Shown piece by piece: positions 17,322 through 25,284 of a stretch of 51,894 bases of DNA (position 1 is the stretch's first letter; each line of letters starts with the position of its first letter). This stretch comes from Azospirillum brasilense (GTDB lineage: Bacteria > Pseudomonadota > Alphaproteobacteria > Rickettsiales > UBA3002), in contig QFOX01000007.1 in NCBI GenBank assembly GCA_003241645.1, forward strand, positions 1-51,894, given 5' to 3'. The position numbers and the translations under genes are program-made. The notes beneath the pieces are model-generated. The model made no database searches, was not told where the DNA came from, and saw only the letters and a program-made list of their open reading frames with translations.

Positions 17322-17842
17322 TTATTCCGAGCAGGTCGGGCGTGAGAGCAGCGTCTTCCCGGCATCGATCACCAGGTCGGCGTGCTGCATCATGTTCCGG
17401 CCAACGAGGACGGGATAGATGAACCCTTCGCGATTGGCAAGGTTCACTTCTTCGTTCACCATGCGCCCGCCGATGCAGAAGCCCATGGAAATGACCGGGC
17501 GGCGAATGTAGCCCCCGCCCTTCTTCTTGATGCGCACATAGCGGCGGATCTCGCGCTCGAAGGTCTTCTTGCCGCCTTTTCCAGCGACACCGAGAACACC
17601 ACCGTCTCACCGGTTTCGGTCTTGGTCTTCTCGCCGGTCTTGCGGATGTCGATGATCTCCGCATCGATCGAGCTGGTCTTCGCCCCGGTATCCAGCTTGG
17701 CCTTCACCACCGTGCCCACGTCGGCAATGGCGATCTCCTCGACCCAGCCCACGCGCTTCAGCTCGCGCGCCTGCGCGGGTGCGACCAGCAGGGTGGCCGC
17801 GGCAAACAGAACGATCAGATTCACATGCATCGTCATAAACAT
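17322..17842 (-). pseudogene. Retropepsin-like (RimK-associated) protease, frameshifted
   Basis: Two frames together encode one protein of the family once called ATP-dependent zinc proteases (PF05618). The first part, from ATG 17842, has a signal peptide ending AQA and the aspartyl-protease motif KLDTGAKTSS. The frame is lost near 17577: after VVFSVSLEK it runs into an Arg/Ser/Ala-rich tail, while the correct continuation GGKKTFEREIRRYVRIKKK lies in the -1 frame and ends RNMMQHADLVIDAGK at 17322. One missing base in the AAAA run at 17578-17581 would explain it. It could be a pseudogene, a sequencing error, or less likely slippage. It is the first gene of the ATP-grasp operon. Confidence 0.82.
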
Positions 17843-18067
17843 ATCCCAAAGGCGGTGGCAGGCAGGCACTTGCGTGCGGCAGGGCTTTATTCATTCCCAC
17901 CCGAAGGGTCAACCCCTTTGTGGGAAACGCAGTGGCCACCGGCCCGCCTGCGCGGCCCACGCGCCACCGCGGGGCACCCTCCCGCCCGGTCAGAATGAAG
18001 ATTTTGCAAAAGCGCTATTGCATTTCTGGCCGGGGGTGGATAACAAGTGCCCCGTTCCAACGGGAAC

Positions 18068-18142
18068 GCTGCTGTAGCTCAGTGGTAGAGCACGTCATTG
18101 GTAATGACGGGGTCGGAAGTTCGATTCTTCTCAGCAGCACCA
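18068..18142 (+). tRNA. tRNA-Thr (anticodon GGT)
   Basis: Acceptor stem GCTGCTG/CAGCAGC, D-arm TAGCTCAGT, anticodon stem CGTCA/TGACG with loop TTGGTAA giving anticodon GGT, T-loop GTTCGATTC, discriminator A and an encoded CCA at 18140-18142. The small antisense reading frame through it is spurious. Confidence 0.97.
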
Positions 18143-18148
18143 TTTCAA

Positions 18149-18177
18149 GCAAAACCATGCCAGTGACATGGTTTTGC
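18149..18177 (+). terminator. Hairpin after tRNA-Thr
   Basis: A perfect 11-bp stem (GCAAAACCATG with CATGGTTTTGC) around a 7-base loop begins 7 bases after the tRNA. It has no long U-run, so it may be a terminator or a processing hairpin. Confidence 0.5.
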
Positions 18178-18260
18178 GCCGGAATCATGGGATGTCTTAC
18201 CAAGCAAGGAAGGATTCAGCCGACCGAAGCGCGGTTTAGACGGACATGTCGGAACCTATA

Positions 18261-18818
18261 TCACTCAGTATCGGGCTTCTGCTGCCAACGCCTTAATAGC
18301 GATACCATGAAGCTTCCATCATTTACAGGCATGTAGAAACTACATCCGGGAATCAACAGAAGTGATGTTTGGCCTTTATCGGGTTCAGCGTGATACTTGT
18401 CTGTAAAAACAAGGTATTTCTCATTACGCTTCACAGAACAATACGGCTTGAGCAAGCTTTGCCCTGCACTCAAAGGGAGTGGCTCCGTATAAAATAGAGC
18501 GTGATATTCTTTGCGCGGCGTTTCTTCTTTAAACGCCTCTGTAACTTGTAGTCGTACCCAGCATTCATTTTCATTTTTTGTCGTTTCATGGCCGGGTTTT
18601 GCGCTTATGTCGGCCACCAAACCGACAAAAATATTGTCAAAACGCTCAAAAATTTCTCCGAGGGGCAATTTTAGTAATGCCGGATCGGAAGTGCAGTCGT
18701 AATGACTAACCAAACGCGAATCTGTAACAGCATGACTCTGCTGAGCGAATGTATTTGAGAGGAGTCCGCTCGCTACCATTAGGAAGATGGCTCGGGGTGC
18801 GTGTTTATTGAATACCAT
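18261..18818 (-). CDS. Secreted protein of unknown function
   Basis: A 185-residue protein with a signal peptide (hydrophobic IFLMVASGLLSNTFA, cleavage about residue 25-27). Four cysteines are present in the mature part, at positions compatible with disulfides. The segment FDNIFVGLVADIS followed by CWVRLQVTEAFKE and KYLVFTDKY has the look of the beta-barrel NTR/TIMP-like secreted proteins, but I cannot confirm this. The gene is clearly richer in A and T than its neighbours, suggesting acquisition. It lies between tRNA-Thr and the glycosyltransferase gene, 9 bases downstream of the latter. Confidence 0.75.
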   Translation of the reverse strand: MVFNKHAPRAIFLMVASGLLSNTFAQQSHAVTDSRLVSHYDCTSDPALLKLPLGEIFERFDNIFVGLVADISAKPGHETTKNENECWVRLQVTEAFKEETPRKEYHALFYTEPLPLSAGQSLLKPYCSVKRNEKYLVFTDKYHAEPDKGQTSLLLIPGCSFYMPVNDGSFMVSLLRRWQQKPDTE

Positions 18819-18827
18819 TATCAGTTC

Positions 18828-20750
18828 CTACCGCGCATAGCGCTCTAAATCCCCCGCCATCACGTCATGCATCATCTGCACCACCAACGGGGCATAGCTC
18901 TTGATCTCGAACAGCCGGTCGCTGTTGGCCACCAGCTGCTGCGACAGATGCGCGCGGTAGGCAGGGTCATTGGCTACTTTGCAGGCCAGCGCCACGTAGG
19001 ATGCCGCGCTATCGGCAATGGGCGCATCGGCCACGCCCATCACGTCGTAATACGCTGCGATGCAGCGGCCGCGCGCGTAGTTGCCCGGCCATGTGACCAT
19101 GGGTACACCCAGCGGGAACGCGTAATGCGCCGTGCTGCCACCCCCGAAATAGATGGTGTCCAGCAGCACATCCGCCGCGACGAGGATGGAATGGAACCGG
19201 TCTGCCTGCTGCCAGGGCAGGAAGATCACCCGTGCCGGATCGCACACCGAAGTGATGCGTGCCTGCAGCAATTGCGTGGCTGATTCCATCTGGAAATCGT
19301 TGAACAGCACCAGCGTAGCCTGCGGATCGGCCGCGAGGATGTCGGCCAGCAGGCGATCATAATCCGGATGGAATTTCTGGATCGCCATGGGGCACACATA
19401 AAGCTTGCGATCCTCGGGCAGGCCAAGTTCGGCGCGGCTTAAAAAATGTTCGGCAAATTTCGGACGACTCAGAATCGTGTTCACCCCATCCACGCAAAGC
19501 AAACGCTCAGTGTAATTCTCCTGCGCGTGCGGCGGCTCGTAGCTGCGCGAGCCTACGACATAATCGATCGTGTCGATGCCGGTCGTTTCCGGGTGGCCGC
19601 CGAGGCAGATCTGGTGCGGGGCAAGGCGCATGAGCGCCAGGTAGTAGCTGCTCGGTTCCATGCCGATATCGGGATAAATAATGATATCAAGCGCCGCCTC
19701 GGCCACAATACTATGGGCGGCTTTCAGGCCGGCAGGCATGGGCACGATGCGCACGCCCCCATCGGCCAGTTCCTGAATGGCCTCGTCGTGGATGGCGGAA
19801 AGGTTAAACAAGCTCACCGAAAATTCCGGCTGCGCGGCGAGATGCGTGATCACCCCGCGGTAGCAATTGCCGACTGAATGGCGGCACATATAGCGCGAGA
19901 TAACGCCGATACGCAGCGGGCCCGGTGCGCGGGTCACCCCCGGTTTGCAATGCGGCGCCACGTAGTTCAGTTCGGGGCAGAGTTTGCGCATCATGGCGCA
20001 ATAATCCTGCAGCACTTGGCGATTATCCGCGTTGTGGAAAGCAAGATAGAACAATGAAAAATTGGTCAGCTGGTGCAGTGGTATCGTCGGTTTCTCGCGC
20101 GTGAACTTCGCCACGCTTTGTGCAAATTTCTCCCGCGCCTGCGCGATATGTTCCGCCGATTGGTATACGCGTGGCAGGTGCATCTCGAGCATGAAACGGA
20201 TAGCTGCCGGAAAGCGCTTCGTACTGTTGAAGCGCTGATACGCTGCATCGGCGTCATCGCACCGATCGTTATCTATCAGGGCCATGCAATAGAGATGCCG
20301 TAATTCCACATCGTTCGGGAACCGCTCCAATGCGCCCTCAAGATAGGGTACTGCCGCATGCGCCAGTTTGAAGTATGTCAGTGTGCTGGCGTATTTGCTG
20401 TGCACCCGCGCATCGTTCGGAGCAAATTGTATCGTCTCCTGCGCATGCTGAATGGCGGCCTGCGCATTCCCCTGTGCGCGCAGTGCGTCACATAAAAGCA
20501 GTCGCGATTCTATCTGCTTTGGGTCGGCAAACATAGCACGGCGATAAAAATTCTCAGCCTGCGCATAATCGCCAGTCGCGTGGTAAATCAGGCCGAGATG
20601 GTGCAATGCATCACCATGATTGGGATTGATCGCCACGATCTGCTGGCACAGGTCGAACGCCTCCTGCATACGCTGCTTTTGAAGCGCCGCTTCGGCACGC
20701 TTCATCAGGTTGCGCACCGAGGGCGCGACTGCCACGGCGTGCTGCATCAC
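18828..20750 (-). CDS. TPR protein with O-GlcNAc transferase-type domain
   Basis: A 640-residue protein with TPR repeats at about residues 12-200 (for example GDALHHLGLIYHATGDYAQAE) and a C-terminal domain at about 270-620 related to the SPINDLY/OGT family of glycosyltransferases (GT41). Recognisable parts are RIGVISRYMCRHSVG, a LAPHQICLGGHPETTG segment, ERLLCVDGVN and LDTIYFGGGSTAHYAF. In alphaproteobacteria such proteins often glycosylate flagellin or other surface proteins; the target here is unknown. Its ATG overlaps the stop of the DegT gene by 4 bases (20747-20750), so the two are translationally coupled. Confidence 0.87.
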   Translation of the reverse strand: MMQHAVAVAPSVRNLMKRAEAALQKQRMQEAFDLCQQIVAINPNHGDALHHLGLIYHATGDYAQAENFYRRAMFADPKQIESRLLLCDALRAQGNAQAAIQHAQETIQFAPNDARVHSKYASTLTYFKLAHAAVPYLEGALERFPNDVELRHLYCMALIDNDRCDDADAAYQRFNSTKRFPAAIRFMLEMHLPRVYQSAEHIAQAREKFAQSVAKFTREKPTIPLHQLTNFSLFYLAFHNADNRQVLQDYCAMMRKLCPELNYVAPHCKPGVTRAPGPLRIGVISRYMCRHSVGNCYRGVITHLAAQPEFSVSLFNLSAIHDEAIQELADGGVRIVPMPAGLKAAHSIVAEAALDIIIYPDIGMEPSSYYLALMRLAPHQICLGGHPETTGIDTIDYVVGSRSYEPPHAQENYTERLLCVDGVNTILSRPKFAEHFLSRAELGLPEDRKLYVCPMAIQKFHPDYDRLLADILAADPQATLVLFNDFQMESATQLLQARITSVCDPARVIFLPWQQADRFHSILVAADVLLDTIYFGGGSTAHYAFPLGVPMVTWPGNYARGRCIAAYYDVMGVADAPIADSAASYVALACKVANDPAYRAHLSQQLVANSDRLFEIKSYAPLVVQMMHDVMAGDLERYAR

Positions 20751-21895
20751 GCGCCCCGCGCCAATATCTCATCCAGCACCTGCGCGGTGATGGCGAGGTG
20801 TTCGGGCGGAATATCCGCATAGAACGGTAGGCCAATGACGCTGCGGCCCAGCCGCTCGGTCACCGGCAATTCGGTGCGTGGGAAGCGCGCATAGGCGGGC
20901 TGCACATGGCAGCCTTTGTCCCACCACTGGCGGGCCTTGATGCCGCGCACCTGCATCTGCGAAATGACCGCGTCCACCTGTTCGTGGGGCAGGCGCACGT
21001 TGCAGGTGGTGCTTACCGCATCCTCGGGGAACCATGGTGCAATGCCATGTTTTTTAACCAGCGGTGCCAGCGCCTGTTCGCAGCGCTGCGTGGTCTGCTC
21101 CCACATCTGGCGGCGCTGCGGCCAGATATCCAGCGCAGCAAGGCCCACGGCCGCCGAATATTCGCTCATTTTCGCGTTCACCCCCACGGTGGAGATGCGG
21201 CGCGTGTAGTAGCCGAAATTGGTCTGCTCCTGCACGTGGCGCAGCAGGCCGGTATCTTTCGAGATGATGACCGCACCCTCGCCCACACCAATAATTTTGG
21301 TAGCATGCATGCTGAACACCACGGGCGTGCGCCCGAAGGTCACGTTGCGGAAACTGTCGATGCACGAAGCCGCATCCACCACCACGGGCACCGAGGTTTC
21401 GGCCGTGAACGCATCCCACGCCGCGATGTCCACCGTTTTGCCGAACGGTGCCACCACCAGCACCGCACCGACCACCCCGTTGACCTTGGCGATCTCACGC
21501 TTGGCGATCTCAGGGGTGAGCGCCCAGCTGTGCTCGTCCACATCCACGAAATAGGGGATCATCTCCGCACCGATGGCGGACGCCGGCGTGGCCACGAATG
21601 TCCAGCTCGGCACGAGGCAATACGCGTCGCGCGGCAGGTTCATGGCGCGCAGCACGCTGATCAGCCCGGCGGTGGCGTTGGCGGCGGTCACGGCATATTC
21701 CACGTTCAGGCTGAAATGCTGCGCCAGCCGCGCGCGCAATTCGCGCTCCAGCGGGCCGAAATTGCTGTACCACCGCGCCGTGTCGATGCGCTCCAGATAC
21801 GGCAGGATATGTTGCGCCTCGGGCAGCAGCGGGCGCATCACCTCGATGGTTTGGTTCGGTTGGGTCACGGTCATTTCCTTGCGCAGCGCGATCAT
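20747..21895 (-). CDS. DegT/DnrJ/EryC1-type sugar aminotransferase
   Basis: A 382-residue PLP-dependent aminotransferase. The internal aldimine lysine is K200 in the motif SMHATKIIGVGEGAVI, and the fold shows ANATAGLISVLRAMNLP and VVVDAASCIDS as expected. The family transfers an amino group to a keto-sugar nucleotide, giving amino sugars for surface glycans. The start at 21895 (MIALRKEM) is supported by a strong GAGGAGGT 6 bases upstream; the frame is open further back without support. It is coupled to the OGT-like gene and 89 bases downstream of the WbqC gene. Confidence 0.9.
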   Translation of the reverse strand: MIALRKEMTVTQPNQTIEVMRPLLPEAQHILPYLERIDTARWYSNFGPLERELRARLAQHFSLNVEYAVTAANATAGLISVLRAMNLPRDAYCLVPSWTFVATPASAIGAEMIPYFVDVDEHSWALTPEIAKREIAKVNGVVGAVLVVAPFGKTVDIAAWDAFTAETSVPVVVDAASCIDSFRNVTFGRTPVVFSMHATKIIGVGEGAVIISKDTGLLRHVQEQTNFGYYTRRISTVGVNAKMSEYSAAVGLAALDIWPQRRQMWEQTTQRCEQALAPLVKKHGIAPWFPEDAVSTTCNVRLPHEQVDAVISQMQVRGIKARQWWDKGCHVQPAYARFPRTELPVTERLGRSVIGLPFYADIPPEHLAITAQVLDEILARGA

Positions 21896-21984
21896 GGACA
21901 CCTCCTCGCATAGCAGATGCGCGGGTGGACGCAAGCCCACCCAGCTCAGGCAGAAAGGTTTGCAAGCTTTGTGCCAAGGGCTTC

Positions 21985-22686
21985 TTACAGTAATTCGTAA
22001 TGCTGCCGCACCAGTGCCGCCGTGGCTTCGCGGCCATTGAACATCAGCACATCCACCACAGATAGCCACGGCACGAAGGGCGCGCCGAACTGTGCATATG
22101 CAAGCGGCTTGGGCCGCAGGAATTCCAGCGTGATGCCACGCTGCGCGAACTGGGCTTTATCGTACAGCGCCATGCCACCCACCCCGTTGATGTAGCGCGT
22201 GGCACCCATCGCCTTGCAGATGGCCAGCACTTTTTCTTCGGCGCGCAGCGATGCATCCACCGGCAGTTGCGACGAAATCGTGATGGGCGTGGTGATGGAC
22301 AGGTGGTCGCACACGGTGCGCACGCTGTGGTGGATATACGCGAACAGGTTGCGCGAATCGCAGGCGAGAGCGCGCTGCAGCATGGGAAAGGTTTCCGCAA
22401 AGTACGGCGCTTTGGCGTAGGCACCCTGCCATTGCTGCAGCAGTTTCGCGGGCGCAAAATCGGCCGCGAGTTCGCGCTGCACCACATCCAGCGCGTCGGA
22501 CGCCTGCGCGAGCGGCAGGGTGAACATCACATCCGCGCCGTTGCGCAGCATGCGGTTGCGGTTGATCCAGCCCTTCTTGGTGTATTTGATCGCATCGTAG
22601 ATGACGAACGCATCCGCCGCCGCGATCAGCTGGAAATAGCCGATATAGGGCATGAAATACGGCTGCATGATGGCCACGGTGCGCAT
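21985..22686 (-). CDS. WbqC family protein
   Basis: A 233-residue WbqC-like protein. The N-terminus TVAIMQPYFMPYIGYFQLI and the following FVIYDAIKYTKKGWINRNR are hallmark segments of this family. WbqC proteins sit in O-antigen and glycan gene clusters next to DegT aminotransferases and are suspected to modify the amino group of the sugar. The start at 22686 (MRTVAIMQ) fits the family; no clear ribosome site is seen, and the open frame continues to 22722. It is the first gene of the three-gene glycosylation unit. Confidence 0.88.
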   Translation of the reverse strand: MRTVAIMQPYFMPYIGYFQLIAAADAFVIYDAIKYTKKGWINRNRMLRNGADVMFTLPLAQASDALDVVQRELAADFAPAKLLQQWQGAYAKAPYFAETFPMLQRALACDSRNLFAYIHHSVRTVCDHLSITTPITISSQLPVDASLRAEEKVLAICKAMGATRYINGVGGMALYDKAQFAQRGITLEFLRPKPLAYAQFGAPFVPWLSVVDVLMFNGREATAALVRQHYELL

Positions 22687-22787
22687 GCGGGCACCGTACA
22701 CGACCCGGCAGGGTGCCTTCAAGCGGCGATGTGCAGCCCAAGCCAGCGTTTGCGGCGGCCCGGTTTTTGTGGTAGCCTGCGCGGCAG

Positions 22788-23105
22788 ATGAGCGAACACA
22801 GCGAACATAAGAAGCAGAAAAAACTGGCGCAGCGGCTGTTCAACCGCAAGCGGCTGGAGATCAACCTGCAGGAAGACGCGCTGGCCCGCGGCCGCGACCT
22901 TGAGAAAGAGCGCGAAGAGGAAGTGAAGGAAGCCGGGCGTGCCGCCAGCAGCAAAGCCGCCTTCGCCAAACGGCAGGAAGCCGCCCCCGCATGGAGCGCG
23001 CGCATGCAAAGCATCCGCGACAAGAACACGGGGCGCGAACGCATGGCGAAAGAGCGTTGGAACCGCTTCGCCGGCACCGAAGCCGGCGGCGGCCGCGGGC
23101 TTTAA
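22788..23105 (+). CDS. Small highly charged protein of unknown function
   Basis: A 105-residue, very hydrophilic, helical protein dominated by Lys, Arg and Glu, for example the segment GRDLEKEREEEVKEAGRAAS, with a Gly-rich C-terminus. It has no signal peptide or membrane span and is probably a coiled-coil or disordered protein. I do not recognise the family. It begins 101 bases from the divergent WbqC gene and overlaps the convergent pseudopilin gene by 4 bases at its stop. Confidence 0.65.
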   Translation: MSEHSEHKKQKKLAQRLFNRKRLEINLQEDALARGRDLEKEREEEVKEAGRAASSKAAFAKRQEAAPAWSARMQSIRDKNTGRERMAKERWNRFAGTEAGGGRGL

Positions 23106-23893
23106 AGCCCCAGCACGAAATACAAGTGGCAGGATTTGCGCGTCGCATTCAACTCGTATTGCGAGGTGATGACTTCGTTGGTGAAGTTATCGGTCAGGCA
23201 GTCCGTTTGCCCGTCGTAGGAATTGGTTGCCGTGAGCGTGCCGGTGGTTGCCAGCCCATCATCCACTTTTTTATCAATATTCCATGCTTCTGCGGCGCTT
23301 AGCCCGGCCGAATTGCCAAATGAACAGGCTCCTGCAGCCCAATCCGGCTTGCTTAGCAGCAACATATTTTGTGCCCCACGCCCATAATTGCCGCGGCTGG
23401 TGTAACAGGAAATCCAACCAATATTCCCGCCCAGTTTCGATGCAAGATAGTGTGTGCCCGCCACCGCATTCGCGGAATTATTCTGATAGGGATAACTTCC
23501 CTCAACCAGCCCTGCACGGCCCAGATGGTTCCACATCAGGTAATACTCATAAAGCCCATTACCAGAAGTGCTAAGCTGCCCATCCCCATCGCCATTGCAG
23601 GTGCCTGCGGTGCTGGCCATCAGCGCGGCGCCGCAGGCAGAGTTACGCCCGTTGCCCCCCGCACTGGTCCAGAACTGGACGGCGCTGTTCATGTCGCCGG
23701 GAATGGCGAAGTATTTGTCACGGAACGCATACATCGCCGATTTGATCTTCTGCTCTTCCGTGGTCACGCTGCGCAGCTCGGCCGCGCGGATCAGGCTCTG
23801 GCCACCAAGGATGCCCCCGGTCAGAAGACCGAGGATGACAAGCACGATACTAAGCTCTACCAACGAAAACCCACGCATTGCAAAATTATACAT
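23102..23893 (-). CDS. Prepilin-type pseudopilin, first copy
   Basis: A 263-residue type II secretion/type IV pilin-like protein. The class III leader motif RGFSLVELSIVLVILGLL is at the N-terminus: cleavage after Gly, mature Phe1 and Glu5. The rest is a large Gly/Asn/Ser-rich globular domain with cysteines, including FRDKYFAIPGDM and EAWNIDKKVDDG. I start at ATG 23893 (leader MYNFAMRG); ATG 23878 is an alternative. A close paralogue lies at 26589-27371. It needs a prepilin peptidase such as the one at 5286-5780. It converges on the charged small protein with a 4-base overlap. Confidence 0.88.
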   Translation of the reverse strand: MYNFAMRGFSLVELSIVLVILGLLTGGILGGQSLIRAAELRSVTTEEQKIKSAMYAFRDKYFAIPGDMNSAVQFWTSAGGNGRNSACGAALMASTAGTCNGDGDGQLSTSGNGLYEYYLMWNHLGRAGLVEGSYPYQNNSANAVAGTHYLASKLGGNIGWISCYTSRGNYGRGAQNMLLLSKPDWAAGACSFGNSAGLSAAEAWNIDKKVDDGLATTGTLTATNSYDGQTDCLTDNFTNEVITSQYELNATRKSCHLYFVLGL

Positions 23894-23946
23894 GGTGCAC
23901 CGCAACTTTACCAACCCTTAATTACCCCGCTCGTCTGTAACCCCCT

Positions 23947-24609
23947 ATGCGCGCCATCTTCCGCTTCCTTGCCGCCTGTTTTGCCGCCTATTTGCTGGCG
24001 GTGGTGGCGCTATCGTTCATCTACCAGTTCATTCCACCCGCCACGCCGCTGATGGTGGCAAGCGCCCTGCGCGGCGACGGCATGAAGCGCGAATGGGTGC
24101 CGTTGTCGCGCATATCGCCTGCGGTGGTGCGCAGCGTCATCGTCAGCGAAGACGCGCGCTTCTGCGAGCATGATGGCATCGACTGGAAAGCGGTGGACCG
24201 CGTGGTGCAGAAAGCCGCCCGCCAAGGCCGTGCCACCGCGGGGGCAAGCACCATCACCATGCAGGTGACGAAGAACCTGTTCCTGTTCAACACGCGCTCG
24301 TTCCTGCGCAAGGCGGTGGAAGCGCCGCTGGCCCTGTGGCTGGACGCGGTGATGCCCAAGCGCCGCATTCTGGAAATTTACCTGAACATGGCGGAATGGG
24401 GCGAAGGGCGCTTCGGCATCGAGGCGGCGGCGCGCCATGAATTCGGTGTGGGCGCGGGCCAGCTTTCGGCCCAGCAAGCCGCCCTGCTGGTGACCATGCT
24501 GCCCGCCCCGAAGGACCGTAGTGCTGGCAATCCCGGCCCCAAACACGCCGCCATGGCCGCCACCGTGGCCGCACGCGCGCCGCGTGCCAACACCAGCTGC
24601 CTGCGCTAG
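23947..24609 (+). CDS. mtgA: Monofunctional peptidoglycan transglycosylase
   Basis: A 220-residue GT51 enzyme that polymerises lipid II into glycan strands on the periplasmic side of the inner membrane. An N-terminal anchor spans about residues 5-27. GT51 motifs are present: EDARFCEHDGIDW with the catalytic Glu, GASTITMQVTKNLFL, and KRRILEIYLNMAEWGEG, followed by AARHEFG. No transpeptidase domain follows, so it is the monofunctional type. It is divergent from the pseudopilin gene by 53 bases and precedes dcd and murA. Confidence 0.93.
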   Translation: MRAIFRFLAACFAAYLLAVVALSFIYQFIPPATPLMVASALRGDGMKREWVPLSRISPAVVRSVIVSEDARFCEHDGIDWKAVDRVVQKAARQGRATAGASTITMQVTKNLFLFNTRSFLRKAVEAPLALWLDAVMPKRRILEIYLNMAEWGEGRFGIEAAARHEFGVGAGQLSAQQAALLVTMLPAPKDRSAGNPGPKHAAMAATVAARAPRANTSCLR

Positions 24610-24714
24610 GCGGGCGAAGTTACCCCCATTATCCCCAGCCTTGCTTACGCAAAGCGTTTGAATTTGCGCGCGCGAGGTTCTAAAGCTCAGCGCAAGAAAT
24701 AGGGAGTATGGGCC

Positions 24715-25284
24715 ATGGGCATTATGCCGGACCACTGGATTCGCGAGCAGGCGAAAAAAGGAATGATCGAACCGTTCGTCGAGAACCTGACGCGCGAAGG
24801 CGTGATCTCGTACGGCGTATCCAGCTATGGCTATGACGCGCGCGTGGCCGATGAGTTCAAGATCTTCACCAACATCGACTCCGCCGTGGTGGACCCCAAG
24901 AACTTCTCCGAGCAAAGCTTCGTGGACCGCAAAGGCCCGGTCTGCATCATTCCGCCCAACAGCTTCGCGCTGGCGCGCACAGTGGAATATTTCCGCATCC
25001 CGCGCGACACGCTGGTGATCTGCCTTGGCAAAAGCACCTACGCGCGCTGCGGCATCATCGTGAACGTGACCCCGCTGGAGCCGGAATGGGAAGGCCACGT
25101 GACGCTGGAGTTCAGCAACACCACGCCCCTGCCCGCGAAAATTTATGCGAACGAAGGCGTGTGCCAGTTCCTGTTCCTGAAGGGCGACTCGCTGTGCGAA
25201 ACCAGCTATGGCGACCGCAAGGGCAAATACATGGGCCAGACCGGCGTAACGCTGCCGCGCGTTGAGCCGAAGAAAAGCGCGTAG
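24715..25284 (+). CDS. dcd: dCTP deaminase
   Basis: A 189-residue enzyme that deaminates dCTP to dUTP, feeding thymidylate synthesis. Family motifs are GYDARVADEF, GKSTYARCGIIVNVTPLEP and WEGHVTLEFSN with the catalytic Glu, plus the C-terminal YMGQTGVTLPR. Length is normal. Its stop codon is followed directly by the murA start. The gene pair dcd-murA near the histidine genes is seen in many alphaproteobacteria. Confidence 0.96.
   Translation: MGIMPDHWIREQAKKGMIEPFVENLTREGVISYGVSSYGYDARVADEFKIFTNIDSAVVDPKNFSEQSFVDRKGPVCIIPPNSFALARTVEYFRIPRDTLVICLGKSTYARCGIIVNVTPLEPEWEGHVTLEFSNTTPLPAKIYANEGVCQFLFLKGDSLCETSYGDRKGKYMGQTGVTLPRVEPKKSA

Noticed and set aside
18015..18203. Small minus-strand frame over tRNA-Thr
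   Set aside because: It is the antisense translation of the tRNA and gives the well-known type of spurious peptide.
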